Positions 1 to 5,833 are shown, numbered from the stretch's first letter. The stretch is DNA of 7,886 nucleotides from Alphaproteobacteria bacterium (GCA_028290805.1 JAQGJA010000073.1:1-7886); one strand, 5' to 3'. Translations and numbers: made by a program. The notes: a model not told the origin generated them from the sequence alone.

Positions 1-27
1 CGCTCTAACCAACTGAGCTACACCCGC
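1..27 (-). tRNA. tRNA, 5' portion only (isotype not determined)
   Basis: Read on the minus strand, the sequence starts with a 7-base acceptor strand GCGGGTG, then TA and a classic D-arm (GCTC AGTTGGTTA GAGC). This is the conserved 5' part of a canonical tRNA. The anticodon, T-arm and 3' end lie beyond the left edge, so the isotype cannot be read. A consensus-like promoter sits immediately upstream (45-73). The call as a tRNA is secure; the amino acid is not. Confidence 0.9.
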
Positions 28-44
28 GTATTGGTCGAGGCCCG

Positions 45-73
45 TTTTTATGGCGTCCTGATGCCCTTGTCAA
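45..73 (-). promoter_or_regulatory. Sigma70-type promoter of the left-edge tRNA
   Basis: On the minus strand there is a perfect -35 hexamer TTGACA (73 to 68), a 17-base spacer and a -10 of TAAAAA (50 to 45, four of six consensus bases). Transcription would start near 38-39, about 11 bases before the mature tRNA 5' end at 27. The bases after the -10 are GC-rich (CGGGCC), as is common for stringently controlled stable-RNA promoters; that regulatory reading is inference. The tRNA-Val promoter candidate at 2907-2935 has the same architecture. Confidence 0.65.
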
Positions 74-82
74 CAGGAAAAG

Positions 83-343
83 TTAGTTCGCTGCTTCAAA
101 CCTGCGGGCGTCAAGGAACGGCTTTATCTGTTCCTCTGAAACACGCTCCTGGGTATATTTTGTATCCGTTATATACCAGTGCGCCTTGAAACTATTGATC
201 ATCAGGCTTCTTTTTGCCAAGGCCACTATCTGGGCATTTTCGGGGTTTTCGATAAAGTCTATCGTATATTCAGCCCCTGAAAGCAGGGCAAATTTAGCAA
301 ATTTAAAATCGTCAACACGATCCACAGCTTTTTGGAGTTCCAT
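83..343 (-). CDS. Small hypothetical protein, 86 aa
   Basis: I do not recognise a family. The product is small, probably soluble and rich in charged residues, with no signal peptide or membrane segment. Aromatic residues (HWYITDTKY, residues 55-63) and a charged C-terminal third (ERVSEEQIKPFLDARR) suggest a small folded domain. The start is well supported: a GAGAGGGG ribosome binding site (348-355) lies four bases before the ATG, and a near-consensus promoter (368-395) precedes it. It follows the K+ channel gene in the same direction with a 74-base gap, but it has its own promoter. G+C is about 42% by hand count, clearly below the metabolic genes in the window. Promoter, SD and a clean reading frame favour a real gene; the function is unknown. 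Confidence 0.65.
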   Translation of the reverse strand: MELQKAVDRVDDFKFAKFALLSGAEYTIDFIENPENAQIVALAKRSLMINSFKAHWYITDTKYTQERVSEEQIKPFLDARRFEAAN

Positions 344-347
344 TTTT

Positions 348-355
348 CCCCTCTC
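348..355 (-). promoter_or_regulatory. Shine-Dalgarno of the 86-aa hypothetical gene
   Basis: Minus-strand GAGAGGGG followed by AAAA and ATG. It fixes the start at 343. Confidence 0.6.
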
Positions 356-367
356 TTGTTTTTTATT

Positions 368-395
368 ATTATAGCATTTTATAATAAAATATCAA
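368..395 (-). promoter_or_regulatory. Strong sigma70-like promoter for the 86-aa gene
   Basis: Minus strand: TTGATA (395 to 390, five of six -35 bases), a 16-base spacer, and a perfect TATAAT (373 to 368). The predicted start is near 361, which leaves a leader of only about 18 bases containing the Shine-Dalgarno. The surrounding DNA is very AT-rich, so a chance -10 is possible, but the hexamers, the spacing and the position before a good SD agree. Confidence 0.6.
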
Positions 396-417
396 GCAAA
401 AGCTTTATCTGGGTGTT

Positions 418-843
418 TTATTTCAAAAACTTCTCCCAGTTTTCCTTCATATACAAAAACATAAAAGACGAAGACCAGCCGATGAGAATGAGGCCAGCCA
501 GGCCCTCAATGCTGTTCAGCAACCGGGCCTTGCCCAGCAGATACATGTCGCCATAGCCTACGGTGGTATAGGTTTCGGCGGAAAAATAGAAATAATCCAT
601 GGCGTCCAGTTGCTCGGTAATATTAAACCGATCCAGATGCAGCAACTCCGTCCGCACCCAGTATAAAACTGCAAAGACCCCGGCCTCCAGCAAATGGGCC
701 AGCAGGATGGTTGAGGTAATGATCAGCATATCGTGCCGGTGATGGCGTTTTTTCTTGCCAAGCAGTTTCGTAAGGCCCAGCAAAATTTCGTAATGCAGCA
801 GCAAGGTAATGAAAGCAACGCCAAGTCCGATCAGAAAAGTCAT
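418..843 (-). CDS. Small potassium channel subunit (Ion_trans_2 type), 141 aa
   Basis: An inner-membrane K+-selective pore subunit, expected to form tetramers. The diagnostic element is the selectivity filter TTVGYGD at residues 93-99, preceded by a pore-helix-like stretch (YFYFSAETY, 84-92). Hydrophobic segments lie at about residues 3-24, 39-62 and 107-131; the last two flank the pore as in two-TM channels, and the first is an extra N-terminal helix. A basic, His-rich loop (KKKRHHRH, 30-37) joins the first two segments. There is no RCK/TrkA-N or cyclic-nucleotide domain, so gating by a cytosolic ligand domain is not expected from this chain alone. The SD is weak (GGGAC, four bases before the ATG). 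It is divergent from the DUF2794 gene, with a 14-bp palindrome between them. The channel call is firm; ion physiology and gating are not known. Confidence 0.9.
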   Translation of the reverse strand: MTFLIGLGVAFITLLLHYEILLGLTKLLGKKKRHHRHDMLIITSTILLAHLLEAGVFAVLYWVRTELLHLDRFNITEQLDAMDYFYFSAETYTTVGYGDMYLLGKARLLNSIEGLAGLILIGWSSSFMFLYMKENWEKFLK

Positions 844-855
844 TTTTGTCCCATA

Positions 856-869
856 ATTTCTTAAGAAAT
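856..869. repeat. 14-bp perfect palindrome in a divergent intergenic region
   Basis: The perfect inverted repeat ATTTCTTAAGAAAT lies between the K+ channel start (843) and the DUF2794 start (907), 12 bases upstream of the channel ATG. It could be an operator for a dimeric regulator or a small mRNA hairpin near the channel's ribosome binding site. No known consensus is assigned. Confidence 0.4.
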
Positions 870-906
870 ATGCCCTTTTAACGGCAAATCGTGATAGAAT
901 GGCTTA

Positions 907-1230
907 ATGCTTGTCCATCTGCAGAAACCGCGCCCTGTTGCCAAATATAACATCACCTTCACAAAAGGCGAGCTTAACCGCATCCTGGCTTTATACTCCT
1001 ATCAGGTGGCGAAAGGCCAATGGCGCGATTACGCCATCGATTTTTTGAAACAGATGGCCATATTTTCGATTTTTCGCCATGCGCACGAACAGCCCCTTAT
1101 TTCCATCCTGAAAATCCCGGCCAATACGGCCCAGGGTTATGTGTACGAACTGATCGTCGAGAAAAAACGCCTTTCCCGCTCGGCCGAGCTGGACCTGGCC
1201 CTTGAACCGCTGCGCAAGACGCTTAAGTGA
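907..1230 (+). CDS. DUF2794 family protein, 107 aa
   Basis: A member of the DUF2794 family, which I know only from Alphaproteobacteria and whose function is unknown. Recognition rests on the core: FTKGELNRILALY (residues 18-30), GQWRDYAIDFL (37-47), and a segment of the IFSIFRHAHEQPL type (52-64), followed by a short beta-rich part ending in a charged C-terminus. The family's usual length is roughly 105-125 aa, so this copy is complete. It is cytosolic, with no signal or membrane segment. ATG 907 is the earliest possible start because an in-frame stop (TAG) lies at 895-897. No clear Shine-Dalgarno is visible. The aldo/keto reductase follows 30 bases downstream on the same strand, so the two are probably co-transcribed; this does not by itself reveal a function. 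Confidence 0.85.
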   Translation: MLVHLQKPRPVAKYNITFTKGELNRILALYSYQVAKGQWRDYAIDFLKQMAIFSIFRHAHEQPLISILKIPANTAQGYVYELIVEKKRLSRSAELDLALEPLRKTLK

Positions 1231-1246
1231 TCCTGTAAACGGCAAC

Positions 1247-1251
1247 AGGAG
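1247..1251 (+). promoter_or_regulatory. Shine-Dalgarno of the aldo/keto reductase
   Basis: AGGAG lies nine bases before ATG 1261 and decides the start of the reductase. Confidence 0.6.
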
Positions 1252-1260
1252 AAACGCGCC

Positions 1261-2088
1261 ATGGAATTCATCAACGTCAAAGGCCTTCAGGTCCCCGCCC
1301 TCGGTTTCGGTACCTGGCAGCTTACAGGCGATGATTGCGCCCAAGGAGTGCAGACCGCACTCGAGTTGGGCTATCGCCATATCGACACCGCCCAGATTTA
1401 CGAGAACGAAGCCGAAGTCGGCAAAGGCATCGCCCGTTCCGGCATCGGCCGCAGCGAAGTTTTCCTGACCACCAAGATCTGGATCTCGAATTTCCGCGCG
1501 TCCGACGTGCACAGTTCTTTTAACGAATCGCTGCGGAAACTGCAGACCGATTACGTCGATTTATTGCTAATGCACTGGCCTAACCCAGAGGTAGACCTGG
1601 CCGAAACCCTGGGCGCGTTACAGGAATTGAAAGACGCCGGCAAAGTCCGCGCCATGGGTGTCAGCAATTTCCCCGTCGCCCTGATGAAATCTGCCGTCGA
1701 GGAACTGGGTTTCGACATCGCCTGCAACCAGGTGGAATACCATGTCATGCTGTCGCAAAAACCGGTGCTGGAATACGCGCAAGGCCACGACATGATGCTG
1801 ACCGCCTACTCTCCCCTCGCCCGCGGCAATCTGGAAAAGAACGCGACCATGCGCAATGTCGCCCACAAGCACGGCAAATCCGTCAGCCAGGTCGCCCTGC
1901 GCTGGCTGATCGAACAGCGCAATGTCGCTGCAATCCCCAAGGCATCATCAGAACCCCATATCCGCACCAATTTCGATATCTTTGATTTCACGCTGGATGA
2001 AGAGGATAAGAAACAGATCGATGGATTAAGCGGCAATCACCGTTTGGTTAACCCCGACTTTGCGCCGGAGTGGGATCAGGCGGCTTAA
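1261..2088 (+). CDS. Aldo/keto reductase, DkgB-like (2,5-diketo-D-gluconate reductase type), 275 aa
   Basis: A cytosolic NADPH-dependent oxidoreductase of the AKR superfamily that reduces aldehydes or ketones to alcohols. The (beta/alpha)8 barrel is complete. The catalytic tetrad is visible as Asp42 and Tyr47 (IDTAQIY), Lys72 (TTKIW) and His105 (LMHWP). Other family marks are GFGTWQ (15-20), GVSNF (133-137), NQVEYH (156-161), YSPLARG (183-189) and the coenzyme-binding IPKASS (225-230). The C-terminal segment RLVNPDFAPEWD closely resembles E. coli DkgB (RLVSPEGLAPEWD), and the length matches that family. Substrates of such enzymes are broad (2,5-diketo-gluconate, methylglyoxal, other aldehydes), so the physiological substrate is not assigned. 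The start is set by AGGAG nine bases upstream. It probably lies in an operon behind the DUF2794 gene. Confidence 0.93.
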   Translation: MEFINVKGLQVPALGFGTWQLTGDDCAQGVQTALELGYRHIDTAQIYENEAEVGKGIARSGIGRSEVFLTTKIWISNFRASDVHSSFNESLRKLQTDYVDLLLMHWPNPEVDLAETLGALQELKDAGKVRAMGVSNFPVALMKSAVEELGFDIACNQVEYHVMLSQKPVLEYAQGHDMMLTAYSPLARGNLEKNATMRNVAHKHGKSVSQVALRWLIEQRNVAAIPKASSEPHIRTNFDIFDFTLDEEDKKQIDGLSGNHRLVNPDFAPEWDQAA

Positions 2089-2137
2089 AAATAAAGTGCG
2101 CGCATTGCCGGGCTTATAATGCGGGATCTAATAAGAT

Positions 2138-2153
2138 GCGCGTTTGCGCTTTT
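2138..2153 (+). terminator. Possible weak terminator of the aldo/keto reductase operon
   Basis: GCGC GTTT GCGC followed by TTTT. A four-pair GC stem with a short U-tract is marginal for an intrinsic terminator. The element overlaps the stop codon of the convergent gene at 2152. Position supports it; stability does not. Confidence 0.25.
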
Positions 2154-2703
2154 AATCAGCGCGAGATTTGAGAGGCATAAGAGGTAAGGAAATTGGTTGA
2201 AACTGGCGACTAAAATTCTCCCCCTGCTTTAGCGGAAATCCTTGTGACTTATAAAACCGATTAAAGTTTTTCCACGAACTAATTTTATTGCCTTCTGGCG
2301 TCCATATTTCAAGCCGCTCGCAATCGTTACAATTCCCTGTGTTATCCATCCAAAATATTATCCGTTCACCTGCGTTGCTTGGCAAACATGCCCATTTGCG
2401 AATGGTAAAGGCAAAGTCCATATAATTGTCCTTGCCATTTATTCTCCACCACTGCTTAATTCCACTAACAGTATTGGGATCACGTTCCGACGTAAAAAAA
2501 GATTTTATCCCACCGCATTCCATAGGCGTCATAAAAAATAAGTTACAAAATGGGAGTTGTTTATTTTGCCTGGAATTTTCAAAACCTTTTGAACCAGAGC
2601 TATCATGCTGGACCTCAGGGTTCAAATCTACGGCGTTTGCTTTGTAAATGACACCATAAGCTAAGAGCGCACATAGAACTGGAAAAACCCAAATGCTCTT
2701 CAT
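2152..2703 (-). CDS. Hypothetical secreted protein with five cysteines in the predicted mature chain, 183 aa
   Basis: I do not recognise a family. Residues 1-24 form a typical Sec signal peptide (MKS, a hydrophobic core, cleavage after Ala-Asn-Ala), so the protein should leave the cytoplasm. The mature part holds Cys53, Cys63, Cys106, Cys125 and Cys128, with a CNDC motif at 125-128 that could hold a disulfide or a metal, and many tryptophans (85, 86, 104, 118, 134, 144). No transmembrane helix follows the signal, and there is no lipobox. G+C is about 41% by hand count, against about 60% in the neighbouring reductase, and AT-ending codons are common, which suggests recent acquisition or a fast-evolving orphan. 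It stands alone, convergent with the reductase and 100 bases downstream of the 3' end of tRNA-Val. SD and promoter are weak or absent. Existence is likely because of the coherent signal peptide. Confidence 0.65.
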   Translation of the reverse strand: MKSIWVFPVLCALLAYGVIYKANAVDLNPEVQHDSSGSKGFENSRQNKQLPFCNLFFMTPMECGGIKSFFTSERDPNTVSGIKQWWRINGKDNYMDFAFTIRKWACLPSNAGERIIFWMDNTGNCNDCERLEIWTPEGNKISSWKNFNRFYKSQGFPLKQGENFSRQFQPISLPLMPLKSRAD

Positions 2704-2803
2704 TTTGGCTCGCTATAATCTGCTAAGGAAGTGCTGGATTAACAAGGGTATGCTACCTATTTTTATGATAGCTTGTGCCGAGCCGTTAGCTGCAAGCGAA
2801 GGC

Positions 2804-2878
2804 TGGTGGGCGATACAGGCTTCGAACCTGTGACCTCTTCCATGTCAAGGAAGCGCGCTACCCCTGCGCCAATCGCCC
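2804..2878 (-). tRNA. tRNA-Val(GAC), CCA encoded
   Basis: The minus strand folds into a full cloverleaf. The acceptor GGGCGAT pairs with ATCGCCC. The D-stem GCGC/GCGC encloses loop AGGGGTA. The anticodon stem CTTCC/GGAAG encloses loop TTGACAT. The variable loop is AGGTC, the T-stem ACAGG/CCTGT encloses TTCGAAG, and the discriminator A is followed by an encoded CCA. The total is 75 bases. The anticodon GAC (plus-strand 2844-2846) reads GUC and GUU valine codons. The gene lies 64 bases downstream of the mlaC stop on the same strand, with a candidate promoter of its own. Confidence 0.97.
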
Positions 2879-2906
2879 TTTTGGGTATTCTTTGTTTCAG
2901 GATGCG

Positions 2907-2935
2907 TTTTTAGCAGGCCGGAACCGTACTGACAA
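2907..2935 (-). promoter_or_regulatory. Candidate promoter of tRNA-Val
   Basis: Minus strand: TTGTCA (2935 to 2930), a 17-base spacer, then TAAAAA (2912 to 2907). Predicted transcription starts about 22 bases before the tRNA. The -10 is only four of six consensus bases, but the pattern repeats the left-edge tRNA promoter (TTGACA-N17-TAAAAA), which raises confidence. Read-through from mlaC is the alternative. Confidence 0.45.
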
Positions 2936-2942
2936 GCGGTAA

Positions 2943-3554
2943 TTAGTGGGCGGGAAGGTCTTTGTTCCGCAAGGCGGCCAACAGGGATTCGACGCGGCCG
3001 CCATTGCGTTCGATGATGCTGGCGAAATCGCTCTGGTGCGTGACGGACATGCTGATGCCTTCGACGGAAAGGTCGATGACCTTGAAGCTGTTGCCTGTTT
3101 TGCGCAGGCGCCAGCCGAAATTGACCGGGGCGCCCTGCTCGCGGTCGATCAGCGCGGTAACGGCATAGTCGCGCTCGTTTATGGCGGCTGATTTATCGAT
3201 CTTGTAACCGCTGCCGGAATAGCTCAGGACGCGGTCGGCATATTTGTCCAGGATCGCCGTCTTGATCAGGCGCGCATGCTCGGCACGCTGGTCGGGTGTG
3301 GCCACGCGCCAGTAACGGCCAAGGGTAAAGCGGGCGATGGTCGGCACGTCAAAGGCGTTGTTCAATATCTGGCGGAATTTCACCTTGGCATTGTTTTGCG
3401 ACAATTGGCCAGAGCGCGTTTGCTTGATTGTTCCAATGGCCTGGGACAGGACATTATCCACAAAAGCGCCAGCCTGCTGTTCTTCCCCTGCGGCCTGGAC
3501 CGGGGCGGCGATAAACAGGGCAATTATAAGGGAAAGAATAGCGGCAAGACGCAT
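2943..3554 (-). CDS. mlaC: MlaC-like periplasmic phospholipid-binding protein, 203 aa
   Basis: The periplasmic shuttle of the Mla pathway (MlaC/Ttg2D family, also called toluene-tolerance Ttg2 or HpnM-like). It carries phospholipid between the outer-membrane MlaA complex and the inner-membrane MlaFEDB ABC transporter. Residues 1-21 are a signal peptide with cleavage after AQA-type residues (VQAA). Family marks are FDVPTIARFTLGRYWR (68-83), YADRVLSYSG (105-114), and a C-terminal part with FKVIDLSVEGISM (157-169) and SDFASII (175-181). The length of about 200 aa matches the family. AGGAG (3561-3565) six bases upstream fixes the start. The gene follows mlaA with a 41-base gap, so the pair is probably one transcript. 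The inner-membrane MlaFED components are not in this window. A hopanoid-associated HpnM role is an alternative subfamily assignment. Confidence 0.9.
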   Translation of the reverse strand: MRLAAILSLIIALFIAAPVQAAGEEQQAGAFVDNVLSQAIGTIKQTRSGQLSQNNAKVKFRQILNNAFDVPTIARFTLGRYWRVATPDQRAEHARLIKTAILDKYADRVLSYSGSGYKIDKSAAINERDYAVTALIDREQGAPVNFGWRLRKTGNSFKVIDLSVEGISMSVTHQSDFASIIERNGGRVESLLAALRNKDLPAH

Positions 3555-3560
3555 TGGTTA

Positions 3561-3565
3561 CTCCT
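3561..3565 (-). promoter_or_regulatory. Shine-Dalgarno of mlaC
   Basis: Minus-strand AGGAG, six bases before ATG 3554, in the 41-base gap between mlaA and mlaC. Confidence 0.6.
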
Positions 3566-3595
3566 GGAATGCTGGCGATAGGTTGGCTCTATATA

Positions 3596-4474
3596 TCACT
3601 GATTCTCCGCCTGGCTATAGGCATCCTGCTTTCCATACGGATTTGCTGAACGGTCCTGGACCATATAGGCACGGCGCTGGGAATAGATGCTGCGGAAGGT
3701 CACATAAGGATCGACGGCGGTTTTATTGATGCGGTCAATCTCGTCGCCATAACGGGCGCGGGCATCCACCACGGTAAGACCGGCGCGGGCATAGATCGGC
3801 CATTCCGTATCAGAAGCGGTAAAGGCGATATTATAAGGATCAGCCAAGGTATCCACCACGCGGCCTGTGGCATCGCGGCCGGAAGACGGGCCCAAAATCG
3901 GCAGCATCAGGAAAAACCCGTGGCCTACGCCCCATTTACCCAAAGTCTGGCCGAAATCTGCATCGACCAAAGGCATACGGCGCTGGCTGGCAAGGTCATA
4001 CAAACCGGCAACGCCAAAGGTGCTGTTCATCACAAAGCGGCGCATTGTGTGGCTGAACCCTTGCCAGTCGCCTTGCAAAGCGGTGTTAAGCAACACAATA
4101 GGCTGGCCCAGATTCGAAAGGAAAGAGGTAACCCCGTGCTGGACGAAAGTCGGGGTGACAAAAGTATAGGCCTTGGTCACCGGGTTGATTACGATGTAAT
4201 CGACAAAGCGGTTAAAACCGAAAACGGCGCGGTTGAACGGCTCGATCGGGTCATTGATGCTGCCGTCAGATCTGGCGGCAATGCGCGAATTACTGCCTGT
4301 GCGGGCGGTATTGCGAGTGGTGCGCAAGCTCGTCTTGCCCGATTTATGGCTTGAGGAAATGCTTGTTTTGCGCTGGGTTCTTTCGGTTGCCGCAAAGACC
4401 GGCGTGGCAAGGCAGGTGGACAGGACCAGAAGAGCCGGCAAAACAAGGGATAAATTCTTTGATTTAAAAATCAT
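3596..4474 (-). CDS. mlaA: MlaA (VacJ) family outer-membrane lipid-asymmetry protein, 292 aa
   Basis: MlaA sits in the outer membrane and removes mislocalised phospholipid from its outer leaflet, passing it to MlaC. Family marks are clear: NDPIEPFNR (74-82), a segment with FGQTLGKWGVGHG (174-186) and LMLPILGPSSGRD (189-201), DPY (212-214), and DPYVTFRSIYSQRR (255-268). The N-terminus is unusual. The export signal (1-28) contains LSTC (18-21), a poor lipobox with Thr before Cys, and a standard SPase I site (VFA-A) follows, so lipidation is uncertain. Residues 30-72 form a basic Ser/Thr/Arg/Lys-rich linker that is not part of the conserved domain. ATG 4474 is the only plausible start, since an in-frame stop lies 18 bases upstream; its SD is weak (GAAAG). 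It is the first gene of the mlaA-mlaC unit. Confidence 0.92.
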   Translation of the reverse strand: MIFKSKNLSLVLPALLVLSTCLATPVFAATERTQRKTSISSSHKSGKTSLRTTRNTARTGSNSRIAARSDGSINDPIEPFNRAVFGFNRFVDYIVINPVTKAYTFVTPTFVQHGVTSFLSNLGQPIVLLNTALQGDWQGFSHTMRRFVMNSTFGVAGLYDLASQRRMPLVDADFGQTLGKWGVGHGFFLMLPILGPSSGRDATGRVVDTLADPYNIAFTASDTEWPIYARAGLTVVDARARYGDEIDRINKTAVDPYVTFRSIYSQRRAYMVQDRSANPYGKQDAYSQAENQ

Positions 4475-4509
4475 GGGGTCAAAACTTTCGCGCTAAAAAA
4501 CAGTACCTT

Positions 4510-4537
4510 GATATAACATGGCCAAAAATTTTGCCAA
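4510..4537 (-). promoter_or_regulatory. Candidate promoter of mlaA-mlaC
   Basis: Minus strand: TTGGCA (4537 to 4532, five of six), a 16-base spacer and TATATC (4515 to 4510, four of six). The predicted start near 4503 gives a leader of about 28 bases. The gap between the desulfurase stop and mlaA (4475-4588) shows no convincing terminator for the desulfurase, so some read-through into mlaA is possible. Confidence 0.4.
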
Positions 4538-4588
4538 GTCCGATTCATTCAATATAACCCTTTCCCGTTAAATCTTCATTTCAAAGGC

Positions 4589-5719
4589 TTATTTACCCAG
4601 ATAGCGTTGCGAATTTGTCACCCAAAGCTGCAGAAAGCGGCTGATTTCTTCCGGCGTGGTGGCATAACCCAGCGATATCCTCAAAGCACAACGCGCTTTC
4701 TGGTCGCTAACCCCCATTGCCAGCAAGACATGCGATGGCCGGACCGAGCCAGAAGAACAGGCGGAACCGCTGGAGACCGCAATCCCGCCCAGGTCCAGGC
4801 TCATCAATTGGGTTTCAGCAGGCACGCCGGGCAGAATCACCTGGATCGTATTGGGCAAGCGCTGTGCATCGCGGCCTATAAATTCGGCCCGTGGCACGGC
4901 AAGAAACATCTCTTCTTCTAATTCATCCCGCATTTTGGCGATCTTATCCATCCGGCCGACCTCGCCGGCCGCCAAAGTGGCGGCGCTGCCAAAGCCCAGC
5001 GCCCCGAGGAAATTTTCCGTCCCCGCCCGCCGGCGTTTTTCCTGTCCCCCGCCATGGATCAGCTTTTCCAGCGGCGTGTCGTGGCTGTAAATCAAGGCGC
5101 CGATCCCGGCAGGACCGCCGATCTTATGGCCGGAGAGGGTCAGGTAATCGATGCCGCTTTGCGCCATATCGATGGGCAGACGCCCTGCCGCCTGGACCGC
5201 ATCGCAATGGAACAGGGCGCCATATTTTTTTGCCAAGGCGGAGATTTCAGCCACAGGCTGGATCACACCGGTTTCATTATTGGCCCACATCACCGAAACC
5301 AGGGTCTGGCCCAAATCCCGGGCCAGCATTTCTTCCAGCGCAGCAAGGTCGATCACCCCATTTGGCTGCACCGGAACGGCATAGGCGTTGTCGCGGCGCA
5401 GGGCTGCGTCGGTGACCGATGGATGCTCAATAGCGGAATAAAGAAAACGCTGCACCGGCGCACCGTTGATCACCGCATTATTCGCCTCGGTCGCGCCCGA
5501 CGTAAAGACGACATGGCTGGAATCGGCTCCAGCCAACCTAGCCACATCTTCACGCGCGGCCTCGATTTCCTTGCGGACCAGGCGGCCAAACCCATGAATC
5601 GATGAGGCATTTCCGGCCAATCCCATTTTTTCCGTAAGTAAAGCAATCACCTCGGGCCGCAGGGGGGCGGTGGCGTTGTAATCCAGATAAATGGGCGTTT
5701 TATCGCGGGCTTTGGACAT
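4589..5719 (-). CDS. Cysteine desulfurase, NifS/IscS type (class V aminotransferase), 376 aa
   Basis: A PLP enzyme that takes sulfur from L-cysteine, giving alanine and an enzyme persulfide used for Fe-S clusters or other thio-cofactors. In order: YLDYNATAPLRPEV (11-24), GATEANN (75-81), the PLP-stacking His in IEHP (97-100), HCDAVQAAG (171-179) with Asp173, PLP-lysine Lys199 in SGHK, GGGQE (223-227), RAGTEN (231-236), and the catalytic loop SSGSACSSGS (316-325) with Cys321. The SGSACxSG loop places it in the NifS/IscS group rather than the SufS group. ATG 5719 is chosen because family members begin just before the YLDYNAT motif and AGGAAAGAG lies about 11 bases upstream; a start at 5806 would add 29 unlikely residues without an SD. 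No scaffold or suf gene follows; mlaA is next downstream. Confidence 0.93.
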   Translation of the reverse strand: MSKARDKTPIYLDYNATAPLRPEVIALLTEKMGLAGNASSIHGFGRLVRKEIEAAREDVARLAGADSSHVVFTSGATEANNAVINGAPVQRFLYSAIEHPSVTDAALRRDNAYAVPVQPNGVIDLAALEEMLARDLGQTLVSVMWANNETGVIQPVAEISALAKKYGALFHCDAVQAAGRLPIDMAQSGIDYLTLSGHKIGGPAGIGALIYSHDTPLEKLIHGGGQEKRRRAGTENFLGALGFGSAATLAAGEVGRMDKIAKMRDELEEEMFLAVPRAEFIGRDAQRLPNTIQVILPGVPAETQLMSLDLGGIAVSSGSACSSGSVRPSHVLLAMGVSDQKARCALRISLGYATTPEEISRFLQLWVTNSQRYLGK

Positions 5720-5730
5720 GGTCCCCGAGT

Positions 5731-5739
5731 CTCTTTCCT
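5731..5739 (-). promoter_or_regulatory. Shine-Dalgarno of the cysteine desulfurase
   Basis: Minus-strand AGGAAAGAG, about 11 bases before ATG 5719. It supports this start over the upstream ATG at 5806, which has no SD. Confidence 0.45.
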
Positions 5740-5827
5740 GAATGATGTAAAAGCAAGCATATAACAGCATGGGTACACTGGCAAAACCCTCTGTCAAGTC
5801 ATGCATTATGAAATGTTGTTACCTAAT

Positions 5828-5833
5828 ATTATA
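5828..5833 (-). promoter_or_regulatory. -10 element possibly driving the cysteine desulfurase
   Basis: A perfect TATAAT on the minus strand, with no good -35 at 16-18 bases. A start near 5821 would leave a leader of about 100 bases before ATG 5719. A poor -35 is typical of activator-dependent promoters, but in AT-rich intergenic DNA this can also be chance. Confidence 0.3.

Noticed and set aside
991..1512. Minus-strand open frame across the DUF2794/reductase junction
   Set aside because: It crosses two recognised genes on the other strand and has no supporting signals or family match.
2101..2123. Inverted repeat CGCATT-N11-AATGCG after the reductase, considered as its terminator
   Set aside because: Six-pair stem with a long loop and no T-tract downstream; the marginal GCGC hairpin at 2138 is better placed.
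2742..2780. Hairpin-like ACAAG...CTTGT with inner GCTA/TAGC after tRNA-Val, considered as a terminator
   Set aside because: The stem is interrupted by a five-base bulge and neither strand has a T-tract after it.
2100..2878. Genomic island bounded by tRNA-Val
   Set aside because: No direct repeat of the tRNA 3' end was seen near the far side of the low-GC gene, and there is no integrase or transposase.
3337..4354. Plus-strand open frames opposite mlaC and mlaA
   Set aside because: They are antisense to well-recognised genes, and their translations are Arg/Pro/Cys-rich and unlike any family.
5054..5605. Long plus-strand open frame opposite the cysteine desulfurase
   Set aside because: It lies fully antisense to a firmly identified enzyme, has no family features, and is explained by codon composition of the real gene.
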